Under the pieces are notes generated by a model, which saw only the letters and a list, made by a program, of their open reading frames with translations, was not told the origin of the DNA and ran no database searches. A program made the translations under genes and the position numbers. From Aquibacillus koreensis (GTDB taxonomy: Bacteria > Bacillota > Bacilli > Bacillales > Amphibacillaceae), in contig NZ_JAOALK010000005.1 of NCBI RefSeq assembly GCF_025154055.1, positions 1 to 48,654 on the forward strand: a stretch of DNA of 48,654 nucleotides, given 5' to 3'. This document shows positions 18,075 to 26,434 of this stretch, piece by piece; within the stretch, counting starts at the first letter, position 1, and every line of letters begins with the position of its first letter.

Positions 18075-18620
18075 ATGGCCATGACAAAAAACCAGCGTCT
18101 TGTTTATATTGCTTTACTAGCTTCACAGGCTGTCATTATTAGTCTTATAGAAAGGGCTATACCTTTCCCTTTTGCTATTGCACCTGGCGCAAAATTAGGC
18201 TTAGCAAACATTATTACATGTATGGCCTTATACACCCTTTCTACGAAAGATGCGGCAAAAGTTGTTGCGATAAGAATTGTTCTATCTACTCTTTTAGGTG
18301 GAACCATTTCATCCTTTATGTATAGTGCTTCTGGCGCCATTTTAAGCTTTATAGGTATGTGGGCAGTAAAGAAATTAGGTCCTAATCGGGTAAGCCTAAT
18401 CGGTGTATCTACTGCCGGAGCCATTCTGCATAATGTTGGTCAATTGATGATCGCTAGTTGGATTGCACAAACATGGACGGTTCTACTTTACCTACCTGTT
18501 TTATCATTTATCGGGATCTTGTCCGGTATCGCAATTGGAATCTTTGCCAACTATCTATTAAATCATGTGGAGAAACTGCACTACTACAGAGATTTAAGAG
18601 AATTGAAAAGGAATATATAA
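18075..18620 (+). CDS. eetB: Gx transporter family membrane protein (EetB)
   Basis: Integral membrane protein, about 181 residues with five or six helices, of the family annotated as Gx transporter or heptaprenyl diphosphate synthase component I. The family segment FPFAIAPGAKLGLANII lies near residue 35, and AGAILHNVGQL further on. It resembles RnfD/RnfE-like and ECF S-component folds. Listeria EetB is required for extracellular electron transfer. The frame can start at a TTG (18072), but the ATG at 18075 follows AGGT at a suitable distance. The next gene begins 37 bases downstream, so eetA-eetB-dmkB read as one unit. Confidence 0.88.
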   Translation: MAMTKNQRLVYIALLASQAVIISLIERAIPFPFAIAPGAKLGLANIITCMALYTLSTKDAAKVVAIRIVLSTLLGGTISSFMYSASGAILSFIGMWAVKKLGPNRVSLIGVSTAGAILHNVGQLMIASWIAQTWTVLLYLPVLSFIGILSGIAIGIFANYLLNHVEKLHYYRDLRELKRNI

Positions 18621-18657
18621 ATAAGGACAAATAATAGATGGAAAGAGGGTTTTGGTT

Positions 18658-19638
18658 ATGCGTGTACATCAAATGTGGAATGCCTATCCTGCGTTAAAAA
18701 CGGACTTATCACAAGTACTTGAATTAATTGAAAAACATATCCGTGTTCGTGATAAAACTGTTGAAACGACAATTAGAAACTTAGTTCATTCAGGAGGAAA
18801 ATTACTTCGACCTGCTTATTCCCTATTATGTTCTGAAATTGGCCCAAATAATAATAAAGAAAAATCCATTGCAGTAGCTGCTGCTTTAGAAACATTACAC
18901 ATGGCCACACTCGTACACGATGATGTTATTGATGAAGCAGAAACTCGCCATGGGAATAAAACTATTCATACAAATAACGGAAATAAATTTGCGATTTATG
19001 CCGGGGACTATCTATTCTGTGTTTGTTTTACAATCCTTTCCCGTCATGCCAATTCACTAGCTCATCTAGAATTTAATGCACGCGGAATGGAAAAAATCCT
19101 TAGCGGAGAATTAGATCAGTTGAATTCTCGCTACCAATCTACTGTTTCCGTTAAAAATTACTTATCACGCGTGTCAGGAAAAACTGCACAACTGTTTGCT
19201 GTAAGCTGCTATTCTGGTGCGATCACAAGTGATGCATCACGCAGACAAGCAATGCTAGCATGGAATATGGGACATTATATGGGAATGGCATTTCAAATTA
19301 TTGATGATATCTTAGACTATCAGGGTACTAGTGACACCCTTGGAAAGCCTGTAATGGCCGATATTCGCCAAGGAATCTATAATTTGCCTATCATATATGC
19401 CATGCAGGAGAACCAAGAAGCTTTTAAACCGTTACTATCAAAAGGTGATACATTAACAGATGAAGACTTAGAAAAGCTAATGGACCTGATTAACCGCTAT
19501 CAAGGTGTAGAAAAAGCACGTCATCTAGCTAAAAGATATACCCATAAAGCAATAGCTCAAATTAAAAAAATGCCAAAAGGTGATTATAGAGAAAAACTGT
19601 TGGAAATAACAACTACGCTACTTAACCGTAACGTTTAA
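18658..19638 (+). CDS. dmkB: Polyprenyl (heptaprenyl) diphosphate synthase (DmkB)
   Basis: Trans-prenyltransferase building the isoprenoid tail for a menaquinone-type carrier. The first aspartate-rich motif is HDDVIDEAETRHG (Asp near 88-92); the second is IIDDILDYQGT, followed by LGKPVMADI. A GGKLLRPAY segment binds isopentenyl diphosphate. A TTG start at 18652 is possible, but the ATG at 18658 has GAGGG 8 nt upstream. It is last in the ndh2-eetA-eetB-dmkB unit and ends at a strong terminator. With the menA-like enzyme opposite it could make a dedicated demethylmenaquinone, as DmkA/DmkB do in Listeria. Chain length cannot be read from the sequence. Confidence 0.9.
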   Translation: MRVHQMWNAYPALKTDLSQVLELIEKHIRVRDKTVETTIRNLVHSGGKLLRPAYSLLCSEIGPNNNKEKSIAVAAALETLHMATLVHDDVIDEAETRHGNKTIHTNNGNKFAIYAGDYLFCVCFTILSRHANSLAHLEFNARGMEKILSGELDQLNSRYQSTVSVKNYLSRVSGKTAQLFAVSCYSGAITSDASRRQAMLAWNMGHYMGMAFQIIDDILDYQGTSDTLGKPVMADIRQGIYNLPIIYAMQENQEAFKPLLSKGDTLTDEDLEKLMDLINRYQGVEKARHLAKRYTHKAIAQIKKMPKGDYREKLLEITTTLLNRNV

Positions 19639-19649
19639 GACAGAAAAGA

Positions 19650-19687
19650 AAAGCTGATACCCTTCGTGAGGTATCAGCTTTTTATTT
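19650..19687 (+). terminator. Terminator of the eet operon
   Basis: A 12-bp perfect stem (19650-19661 with 19670-19681), loop CTTCGTGA, then a T-rich tail, 12 bases after the dmkB stop. The minus strand after the stem is also T-rich, so it may also end yabR transcripts (stop at 19734). Confidence 0.92.
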
Positions 19688-19733
19688 AAAAATTGTGGCA
19701 TTCCTTATTCAATTCTATTAGATAGACAGCAAG

Positions 19734-20147
19734 TTATCCTTTTTTAGCACCTCGACCTCCACGTTTAGATTCTGTATGTTTTCTTAACGTTGCTAAACGG
19801 TCCTCAGAGTCCTTTAAAAAACGATTCATCTTCGCTTCAAATGTCTCTGTACGGTCTTGGTTACCTTTTGAATGTGTATTACTTTTTCGGCGATTTGAAC
19901 TAGGTTTTGGATTATCTTTTGCTTTCTTAATCGATAATCCTATCTTACCATCTTTTTCAACATTAATTACTTTAACCGTTACCTGGTCACCAACAGTTAA
20001 ATATTCATTAATATCTTTGACATAGTTATCAGCAACTTCACTAATATGAACTAATCCTGTTGAACCTCCTGGCAATTCAACAAATGCTCCAAATTTAGTG
20101 ATCCCTGTTACCTTACCTTGTAACTTGCTGCCTACTTCGATTGACAT
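19734..20147 (-). CDS. yabR: S1 domain RNA-binding protein (YabR)
   Basis: A single S1 RNA-binding fold occupies residues 1-75 (GSKLQGKVTGITKFGAFVEL, then GLVHISEVADNYV), followed by a basic, low-complexity tail of about 60 residues. It belongs to the general-stress-protein-13-like group; in B. subtilis it lies next to divIC as here. Its precise function is unknown, but RNA or ribosome association is likely. AAGGAGGAGC precedes the ATG. It is the last native gene before the inserted block. Confidence 0.92.
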   Translation of the reverse strand: MSIEVGSKLQGKVTGITKFGAFVELPGGSTGLVHISEVADNYVKDINEYLTVGDQVTVKVINVEKDGKIGLSIKKAKDNPKPSSNRRKSNTHSKGNQDRTETFEAKMNRFLKDSEDRLATLRKHTESKRGGRGAKKG

Positions 20148-20223
20148 AAAAAAAATGCTCCTCCTTAAGATTTTGAAAAAAAATTTCTTACTTATATAGT
20201 ATATATAAGTATTAAAAAGCGTG

Positions 20224-20604
20224 TCAATATGACGCCTTTTCTTCAGGAATTTTAAAAATTATTTCTCCTTCTTCTGAAAAGAAATAGTTTGTTTTAGCAA
20301 TTTGAAGTACGTAATCTTCATCATTTAATAGTTCAATTTCCTGCTCAAGTTCTTTTTCCTCATCTTTAAGGGAAGCCAGTTGTTGTTCTAGTTGCTCATG
20401 CGCTTCTTTCTTTTCTGTATAGAGGTCTCTTTGATTCATATGGTAAGTAATCATGCTACCTAAAGCAATGATTACAACAATAGTAAACAGTGCAAGGCGC
20501 CGGTATAAACGCTTCTTTTTTTTCACTTGTCTTTCCACATACGCATCATATTGCTTCATATAAGTTGAGTCTATTTTTGCGATTTTTCTTTCCTTGCGTG
20601 TCAC
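20224..20604 (-). CDS. divIC: Cell division protein DivIC (FtsB family)
   Basis: Bitopic septal protein working with DivIB and FtsL. A basic cytoplasmic N-terminus (VKKKKRLYRR) precedes one membrane helix (about residues 37-54), then a coiled coil (about 60-100, EKKEAHEQLEQQLASLKDEE) with a short extracellular end. 126 residues is the family length. The start codon is GTG (20602-20604), with AGGGGG 10-11 nt upstream. It follows yabQ by 8 bases and is likely cotranscribed with it. Confidence 0.93.
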   Translation of the reverse strand: MTRKERKIAKIDSTYMKQYDAYVERQVKKKKRLYRRLALFTIVVIIALGSMITYHMNQRDLYTEKKEAHEQLEQQLASLKDEEKELEQEIELLNDEDYVLQIAKTNYFFSEEGEIIFKIPEEKASY

Positions 20605-20611
20605 CGACCGA

Positions 20612-21211
20612 CTACCCCCTTTTGCTACGAATAAATTTCCACCATTTGCTTATAGTATTCTTTATTTTACTATAAATTCCTGCTAAATTAGCAAAGAATT
20701 TTTTTACATTTTGAGGGGTTAAACGCCATACTACCTTACCAATTAACGATAAAGGATAGTAGACAATCTTTAATAGTAAAATTAATATCCACAGAATGAT
20801 TCCCCATATCCAGATGATCAATGCAATCAGAATAGAAATAAGACCTTTTATTGGACGAATAATGACAGCTTGTACAAGGCGATACATAAAATTATAGATG
20901 GCAACACTTGTCCTAATCATTTGCTCTAGCAATCTCTTATACAAGCTTTCTAGCAAACTTTTGTACAACGCAAAGCCACAGATTAATGCAAGTAGAATAT
21001 ATAGCCTTAATTCACCTTTATTCACTAAGTATAAAGCATAAAAGAGGATCAAGGTTTGCAATAACCAGAAGCTAATTTCAATCATGTAAGAGAAGATTGG
21101 GCTCTTCTTCCAAGTTTTTTCAAACCTACGAAAGGTTTGTATGGCAGCACCTAAATAAACCCCTCCTACAATCATCGTTATAATCGTAAGGAATTGGGTT
21201 GTCAACGTCAT
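20612..21211 (-). CDS. yabQ: Spore cortex biosynthesis protein YabQ
   Basis: Sporulation membrane protein needed for cortex formation in B. subtilis. The N-terminus has about four or five hydrophobic segments (TQFLTIITMIVGGVYLGAAI onward), with a long hydrophobic stretch near residues 115-150 and a basic C-terminal tail. Recognition rests on the arrangement, the length (199 residues) and the tight coupling to yabP, whose stop overlaps this start by 4 bases. Confidence 0.88.
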   Translation of the reverse strand: MTLTTQFLTIITMIVGGVYLGAAIQTFRRFEKTWKKSPIFSYMIEISFWLLQTLILFYALYLVNKGELRLYILLALICGFALYKSLLESLYKRLLEQMIRTSVAIYNFMYRLVQAVIIRPIKGLISILIALIIWIWGIILWILILLLKIVYYPLSLIGKVVWRLTPQNVKKFFANLAGIYSKIKNTISKWWKFIRSKRG

Positions 21212-21507
21212 TTGAATAGCTTGCTAAAGAAACCTTTAGCTTTCTCCCCATGTTCTTCATCCAAATAAGAAAGCTCATAAATTTTCCCTTTGATCGCAAC
21301 ATTCCCTTGTTCAACATCAAGGTTTTTCATTTGTAGGTTTTCACCACGAATAATTAAGTAGCCCATTTCTGTCTTTAAAAGAAATTCTTCATTATCAAAG
21401 CTATCTACTTCTTTCACTCCAGTGATCTCTAAGTTCCGTCTATTGTTCATTCTTATATTGTGGTCCACCTGCGGACTAGCAGCGGGGTTTCTCTCATAAT
21501 AATTCAT
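21208..21507 (-). CDS. yabP: Sporulation protein YabP
   Basis: Small soluble protein (99 residues) of the YabP/YqfC family, conserved in spore formers and required for cortex assembly with YabQ. Recognisable are NLEITGVKEVDSFDNEEFLL and the centre MGYLIIRGENLQMKNLDVEQG. The ribosome site is GGGAGGGC 7 nt before the ATG. The B. subtilis gene is controlled by sigma-E; a CATAAATT element upstream could be its -10, but I could not place a matching -35. Confidence 0.92.
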   Translation of the reverse strand: MNYYERNPAASPQVDHNIRMNNRRNLEITGVKEVDSFDNEEFLLKTEMGYLIIRGENLQMKNLDVEQGNVAIKGKIYELSYLDEEHGEKAKGFFSKLFK

Positions 21508-21689
21508 TATCCAGCCCTCCCTTTATCGTTACCAATTTATGTGGGGAGGGACAAGTTTAGAACAAATAGTTATGAAAAGTGTCTCCATTAAGCGTAAAAA
21601 TTTTTTTGATTTTACGTAATCGATAGAATTGTGACGTACCTTTTTCACCCGCTCCTATGGTGACTTCGACCAGAAAATAGTAAAATTCT

Positions 21690-21910
21690 CCTTTAGATGC
21701 CTGTTTAAGATCCTCCAACATTAGGTCGGGCATCTTAACCGACTTTTAATTCTCTTTTCAGGTTCTCAGGCTTTAGTTCGGGCATCATAACCGACTTTGG
21801 ATTCCCTTTTCAAGTTCTCAGGCTTTAGTTCGGGAACCATTACTGACTTTTAATTCCTTTTTCGAGTCCTCAGGCTTTAGTTCGGGAACCATTACTGACT
21901 TTCTAATTGA
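21690..21910. repeat. Tandem repeat array, 52-nt unit, about four copies
   Basis: Units are registered by the GGG of TTCGGG/TTCGGGAACC at 21728, 21780, 21832 and 21884, exactly 52 nt apart. The first unit is the most diverged and the last two are nearly identical. Early copies contain a small hairpin, TCGG-N9-CCGA. The array occupies the centre of the 446-base spacer between rqcP and yabP and has no credible reading frame. The flanking 21508-21690 stretch shows nothing else beyond the yabP leader. Confidence 0.93.
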
Positions 21911-21953
21911 ATAATTAGTTACTGCAACAGTGTACACAATCTGAATATATATT

Positions 21954-22211
21954 CTACTTCACTGCTTCTTCTTTCTTCACACTATACAAAGTTGCTGCTT
22001 CGTCTTTTCTTACGGTTTCTCTTAGTGATTCTACTTGAATGGTAATTAGTTTTTGACCAAATTGTATTGTGAGCTCGTCACCCACAGCAACATTTGTCGA
22101 AGCTTTAGCTTGGTTACCATTAATCGTAATTCTTCCTTGATCCGCAACCTCTTTTGCAAGTGTACGTCTTTTTATCAATCTGGATATTTTTAAAAATTTA
22201 TCTAGTCTCAT
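21954..22211 (-). CDS. rqcP: S4 domain ribosome quality control protein RqcP (YabO)
   Basis: An 85-residue S4-fold RNA-binding protein. The S4 motif MRLDKFLKISRLIKRRTLA is at the N-terminus, followed by ITINGNQAKASTNVAVGDE. RqcP acts with RqcH on stalled 50S subunits, supporting C-terminal alanine tailing. AGGGAG lies 8 nt before the ATG. It begins 26 bases after the yabN stop in the yabM-yabN-yabO order of B. subtilis. Confidence 0.94.
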   Translation of the reverse strand: MRLDKFLKISRLIKRRTLAKEVADQGRITINGNQAKASTNVAVGDELTIQFGQKLITIQVESLRETVRKDEAATLYSVKKEEAVK

Positions 22212-22237
22212 CCAAATACTCCCTCTCTCACATTAAT

Positions 22238-23689
22238 CTATTCTATTTGTTTTGCTTGATTCCAATATTGATCTAATTCGTCTAATGTAAGTTCCGTGAA
22301 ACTTAATCCCTGTTCTTTCACTTTATTTTCGATAAAGTGAAATCTAGTTTTAAATTTTTGATTGGTGCGCATTACTGCTATTTCCGGGTTGATATCATAA
22401 TATCTTAATAAATTTACTACGGCAAATAGCACATCTCCGAATTCAGATTCAAGTTCTTTCTCATCACCAGTTATAATTGCTTCTTTGACTTCATTTAGTT
22501 CTTCGGTAATTTTCTCCCAAATCGGTTCAGGTTGATCCCAATCAAAGCCAACCTTAGCTGCTTTTTTTTGTAATTCTTCTGCAAAAAGTAGTTGAGGAAG
22601 GTCTGCCGGAATAGCATCTAATAGAGAGGAAGGTGAATCCCCTTTCTCTTTCTGCTTAATTTGATTCCAATTTGAGACCACTTCATCTGCATCACTTACT
22701 TCTATATTGCCAAAAACATGCGGATGCCTGCGAATCATTTTTTCTGTTATTGTTTTTATTACATCATCTATGGTAAAAAATCCTTCGTCCTCACCAATTT
22801 GACTATGTAACATCACTTGTAATAGGACATCTCCCATTTCTTCAACAATACCTTCATCGTCTTCATTATTCACCGCTTCTATAAATTCATATGCTTCCTC
22901 GATTAAATATTTTCGCAATGATTCATGTGTTTGCTTTTGATCCCACGGGCATCCATTCGGACCACGTAATGTTGCGATTACTTCTCGAAGACGGGTAAAT
23001 GTATGATTCAATTGCTCATCGGTAACCGGTGGTACATACACACTAGTTAAATTGCTTAGCTTCATGGACTGATCTAATTCAACTAAAGGAACCGTTTGTA
23101 TCAATTCCTGCTCACTACCAGCCGCTACCACAATAGTTACGGGATATTCAGGAGGTAAATCTTCTAATAGAGTGAGTTTTACTTCCGATGCTACGAAGGC
23201 ATCATATACCTGACAAAAAACCATATGTTGTTTATATGCAAGCTGACTTCTTTCGAAAGAGGTACCATCGATAAATTGAAATCCCTCGATTGGATCTATT
23301 TTTAGAGATGTAAATAAGCTATCTAAATAGCTTTGTCCACCAATTACTTCTACCTGTACGTCCTGTTGATCTAATAATAATTGCACTGTCTTTTCTGCAA
23401 GCATAGGGTGACCTGGAACTGCATAAATAAGATTCTTCGTTTCCTTCGCTTGTTGAACTAATTCATGAACAATCTGTTGATATACATCGCCAAACTGATC
23501 ATTGCTTTCATAGACAGTATCGTAAGCAACAAAACTTACATCTTCCGTCTTTAAAGATTCAATAACTGGATGGTCGATTGTCCTAACGTGTATATCGCCT
23601 TTATATGTAATTAACTTCCGATATATACCTAAAGGTAATTGGTTGATATCTCCTGCTCCTAGACCAATCACTTCAATTTTTGCATTCAA
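22238..23689 (-). CDS. yabN: YabN: tetrapyrrole-methylase domain fused to MazG NTP pyrophosphatase
   Basis: 483 residues. The N-terminal 220 form a SAM-dependent tetrapyrrole methylase-like fold (VIGLGAGDINQLPLG, VPGHPMLAEK) of unclear activity. The C-terminal half is MazG: CPWDQKQTHESLRKYLIEEA with metal-binding glutamates in EEAYEF and EEMGDVLLQ, and a second, weaker repeat (ELESEFGDVLFAVVNLLRYY). MazG hydrolyses (d)NTPs to monophosphates. The stop of yabM and the start here overlap by 4 bases. Confidence 0.94.
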   Translation of the reverse strand: MNAKIEVIGLGAGDINQLPLGIYRKLITYKGDIHVRTIDHPVIESLKTEDVSFVAYDTVYESNDQFGDVYQQIVHELVQQAKETKNLIYAVPGHPMLAEKTVQLLLDQQDVQVEVIGGQSYLDSLFTSLKIDPIEGFQFIDGTSFERSQLAYKQHMVFCQVYDAFVASEVKLTLLEDLPPEYPVTIVVAAGSEQELIQTVPLVELDQSMKLSNLTSVYVPPVTDEQLNHTFTRLREVIATLRGPNGCPWDQKQTHESLRKYLIEEAYEFIEAVNNEDDEGIVEEMGDVLLQVMLHSQIGEDEGFFTIDDVIKTITEKMIRRHPHVFGNIEVSDADEVVSNWNQIKQKEKGDSPSSLLDAIPADLPQLLFAEELQKKAAKVGFDWDQPEPIWEKITEELNEVKEAIITGDEKELESEFGDVLFAVVNLLRYYDINPEIAVMRTNQKFKTRFHFIENKVKEQGLSFTELTLDELDQYWNQAKQIE

Positions 23690-25275
23690 TTTTTATTCCT
23701 CCTTTGCATTACTTCTATTAATAATTCGCCAAAAGGTAATGCTTGCATTTCTTCATGATTAAACCCATTCTTTATCACTAAAACAAAAAGATACATGCCT
23801 GCACCCGATATGGAAACAACCAATACATAAACCAAATATTCTATGCGTGATGCGATGTCAAACCAATTGAACACGAACTGGTTCATAACAAACAGAAAAA
23901 TAATTAAGGTAATGATAGCTGTCCCAAAAGACTTCCATGGGATATAAAACAAGGATGAATCCGGTATGATTTTCTTTAGTTGATACAAATTTAATAGCAT
24001 AACAATTGAGACACTTACAACTGTTGCAATGGCACTTCCTTCAATTCCATAAGAAGGAACGAGTACTGCATTTAATACAGCTTTCATTACTAAACCAAAT
24101 ACTATAAATAAGGCAGTCCGATACATAAAACCGATTCCTTGAAGTATTGTCGCGGTTGTTATCGCAAGTGAACTAACTAGGATTGCCACCGATAAAATTC
24201 GAAGGCTCATTGTTCCTAGGTCATTTCGAAACAAGAGTACATTTACATGTGGAAATATAGCAATTAAACCAACTGTTGCAGCGGTTGCTAAATAAAAACT
24301 TAGCTTAAGAGCACTCTGGATATGTACAATGAATTGTTCCGGATTTTGTTCCAGTCTCTGCTTTGTAATGGAAGGGATTAATGCTAAGGCTAATGATGAT
24401 CCTAATACTGCTCCTAATTGAATAAGTGGTTGTCCTCTATCAAATACACCTTTCCACTCTTTTGCTTCCCGTATATCTAACCCGTACTCTACTAAATTTG
24501 GAACTAATGTAAAAGCATCGGAGAACTGTAGGAACAATAAAAGCATGTGATTTATACTAATACATACCCCATAAACAAAGATGACTCGGATTAAGAAATT
24601 CCATTGAAAAGATGCTGTATCTTTTCCAATGGGCTTTTTTTTGAACCATAAAAATAGTAGTACAGTACTAGTGATCGTTGCACCAATAATTGATCCTAAT
24701 GCTGCTATGGATCCGATATCATATAAGTTCCTGCCTTTTTCCACTAAAAAAACTGCTGCGATTAAAATGATACTGACTCTTATCACCTGTTCCACAACCT
24801 GTGAAACAGCAGTTGGCCCCATATCATTATGGCCTTGAAATACACCTCTAAAAAATGATGTCAAAGGAATAACTAAAAATATATAGGAAGTGACGCGTAG
24901 TGGTTCAGCTAGATAACTGTCGCCCATTATTGATGCGATTAAGTTACTTCCTGTGTATAAAGATAGAAACAGTATCGCGCACACTATATATAATAAACCA
25001 AATATAGGTAGATAAAACGAAGAATAGGAAAGATTTTTCCCCTCTGCCTTCTGTTCAGCGACCAACTTAGATATCGCTGTTGGGAATCCATATAAAGACA
25101 ACATCATAGCTATTCCTAAAATGGGATAAAGTTGTTGATAAATATAAAAACCGAGATCCCCTGTAATGTTTTGGAGTGGGATTCGGTAACCTGCACTAAG
25201 TATCTTACTTAATAAGCCAGCTAATGTTAATAATAATGCACCTTTGTATAGCTGTTTTGTAGATTGATTTTCCAT
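23686..25275 (-). CDS. yabM: YabM: MOP/MATE-fold polysaccharide or lipid II flippase (SpoVB/MurJ-like)
   Basis: Polytopic membrane protein of 529 residues with about 14 hydrophobic helices, beginning GALLLTLAGLLSKILSAGYR, the typical N-terminal helix of this family. It belongs to the group that holds SpoVB, YtgP/MurJ and YabM, which move lipid-linked precursors. Position next to yabN points to YabM. The exact substrate cannot be read from sequence. It is first in a coupled yabM-yabN-rqcP unit; AAAGG precedes the ATG. Confidence 0.9.
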   Translation of the reverse strand: MENQSTKQLYKGALLLTLAGLLSKILSAGYRIPLQNITGDLGFYIYQQLYPILGIAMMLSLYGFPTAISKLVAEQKAEGKNLSYSSFYLPIFGLLYIVCAILFLSLYTGSNLIASIMGDSYLAEPLRVTSYIFLVIPLTSFFRGVFQGHNDMGPTAVSQVVEQVIRVSIILIAAVFLVEKGRNLYDIGSIAALGSIIGATITSTVLLFLWFKKKPIGKDTASFQWNFLIRVIFVYGVCISINHMLLLFLQFSDAFTLVPNLVEYGLDIREAKEWKGVFDRGQPLIQLGAVLGSSLALALIPSITKQRLEQNPEQFIVHIQSALKLSFYLATAATVGLIAIFPHVNVLLFRNDLGTMSLRILSVAILVSSLAITTATILQGIGFMYRTALFIVFGLVMKAVLNAVLVPSYGIEGSAIATVVSVSIVMLLNLYQLKKIIPDSSLFYIPWKSFGTAIITLIIFLFVMNQFVFNWFDIASRIEYLVYVLVVSISGAGMYLFVLVIKNGFNHEEMQALPFGELLIEVMQRRNKN

Positions 25276-25410
25276 GATGTAACGCCTTTCTTTGCTTATT
25301 CTTATCTTTTGAATTATACCATACTTTGGAAAACGTACATCAATGGTGACAACTTACATAGTCGAAATAAAGTACGCAGTTATTTTCGAAACGCGTTTGT
25401 TAAAATTAGA

Positions 25411-25645
25411 TTAACACGTTAGAAAGAGCATCATTCGAACGCGTCAGAGAGTGAACCCTGATTTAAAGCGTTAGAAAGAGCACCATTCGAACGCGTCAGG
25501 GAGTGAACCCTGATTTAAAGCGTTAGAAAGAGAGACATTCGAACGCGTCAGAGAGTGAATCCTAATTTAACGCGTTAGAAAGAGACACTTTCGAACGCGT
25601 CAGAGAGTGAATCCTAATTTAACGCGTTAGAAAGCAGAGCTTCCG
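25411..25645. repeat. Tandem repeat array, 52-nt unit, about 4.5 copies
   Basis: Units are registered by CGTTAGAAAG at 25417, 25469, 25521, 25573 and 25625, exactly 52 nt each. Each unit carries ACGCGTT-like and AACGCGT arms that can pair across about 17 nt. Neighbouring units share variants (CCTGATTTAAAG in the first two junctions, CCTAATTTAACG in the last two), so copying has occurred stepwise. It lies between spoVT and yabM; its sequence is unrelated to the array at 21.7 kb. Nothing else is seen in 25276-25410. Confidence 0.94.
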
Positions 25646-25702
25646 TAATAGCTAAGTTAACTACGTCGCGCTCTATACATACTATGCAATGGTTTCAACC
25701 CA

Positions 25703-25747
25703 CTAAAAAAGCTGACTAGAATGATTTTTGCCTTCTAGTCAGCTTTT
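25703..25747 (-). terminator. Terminator of spoVT
   Basis: A 15-bp perfect stem (25707-25721 with 25733-25747) is followed on the minus strand by a T run. It lies 8 bases past the spoVT stop. Confidence 0.93.
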
Positions 25748-25755
25748 CTTCAAAA

Positions 25756-26289
25756 CTACTCCATTTGTCGGGCTAAGAAACTTGCTGCTGTTTCAACAGA
25801 TTTCTGTTCGACTGTCCCAATACTTGTCTCTTTAGACATGATCATAACACATCCAATTGGATCGCCATTTGCAATAATCGGGCTTAACGCATAGGATGCT
25901 ATTTTTTCTTCATTATTTTCAATAACTTCGATCATTGACTCTTCCGTCTCCGTGATTACGCCGCGATCTTCCATTGCTTTCTCAATCTGCTTACCAATAT
26001 TTTTTCCTAAATACTCTTTTTTGGACTCGCCAGATACTGCAATGAATTCATCGCGGTCACAGATTAGCACTGGTGATCCTAGTGAATCAAATAATGCATC
26101 TGCATATTCCTTCGCAAAATCACCTAATTCACTGATAGGTGAGTATTTTTTCAAAATGACCTCACCTTCACGGTCAACAAATATTTCTAAAGGATCACCT
26201 TCACGAATTCGTAATGTTCTTCTAATTTCTTTTGGGATAACCACTCTACCTAAATCATCAATTCGACGTACTATTCCTGTTGCTTTCAT
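25756..26289 (-). CDS. spoVT: Stage V sporulation protein T (SpoVT)
   Basis: Late forespore transcription factor that modulates sigma-G genes. An AbrB-type swapped-hairpin DNA-binding domain (MKATGIVRRIDDLGRVVIPK) fills residues 1-50 and a GAF-like sensor domain the rest (LGSPVLICDRDEF, MIMSKETSIG). The frame stays open 40 codons upstream to 26409, but homology and the family length (177-178 residues) start at the ATG at 26289. AGAGAGG stands somewhat far (12 nt) from it. Its N-terminus is clearly paralogous to AbrB at 45973. Confidence 0.96.
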   Translation of the reverse strand: MKATGIVRRIDDLGRVVIPKEIRRTLRIREGDPLEIFVDREGEVILKKYSPISELGDFAKEYADALFDSLGSPVLICDRDEFIAVSGESKKEYLGKNIGKQIEKAMEDRGVITETEESMIEVIENNEEKIASYALSPIIANGDPIGCVMIMSKETSIGTVEQKSVETAASFLARQME

Positions 26290-26434
26290 AAATTGTATAG
26301 CCTCTCTTTCTTTGATGATTATTCTGCTGTTACTTCCACTGGTTTTATGTACAAGTAGAAATAACCAGTTGTGGGTATTAGTATGGGTCAGACTGTAAGA
26401 TCTATACATTTAATCATAATTTTTTCTGCAGTTC

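Noticed and set aside
21690-25645. The two 52-nt tandem arrays as possible CRISPR arrays
   Set aside because: Whole units repeat without unique spacers of constant size between conserved short repeats, and no cas genes are present.
26290-26409. Upstream 40-codon extension of SpoVT
   Set aside because: The extension (MYRSYSLTHTNTHNW) has no homology to the family, and the AbrB-type domain begins exactly at the ATG at 26289.
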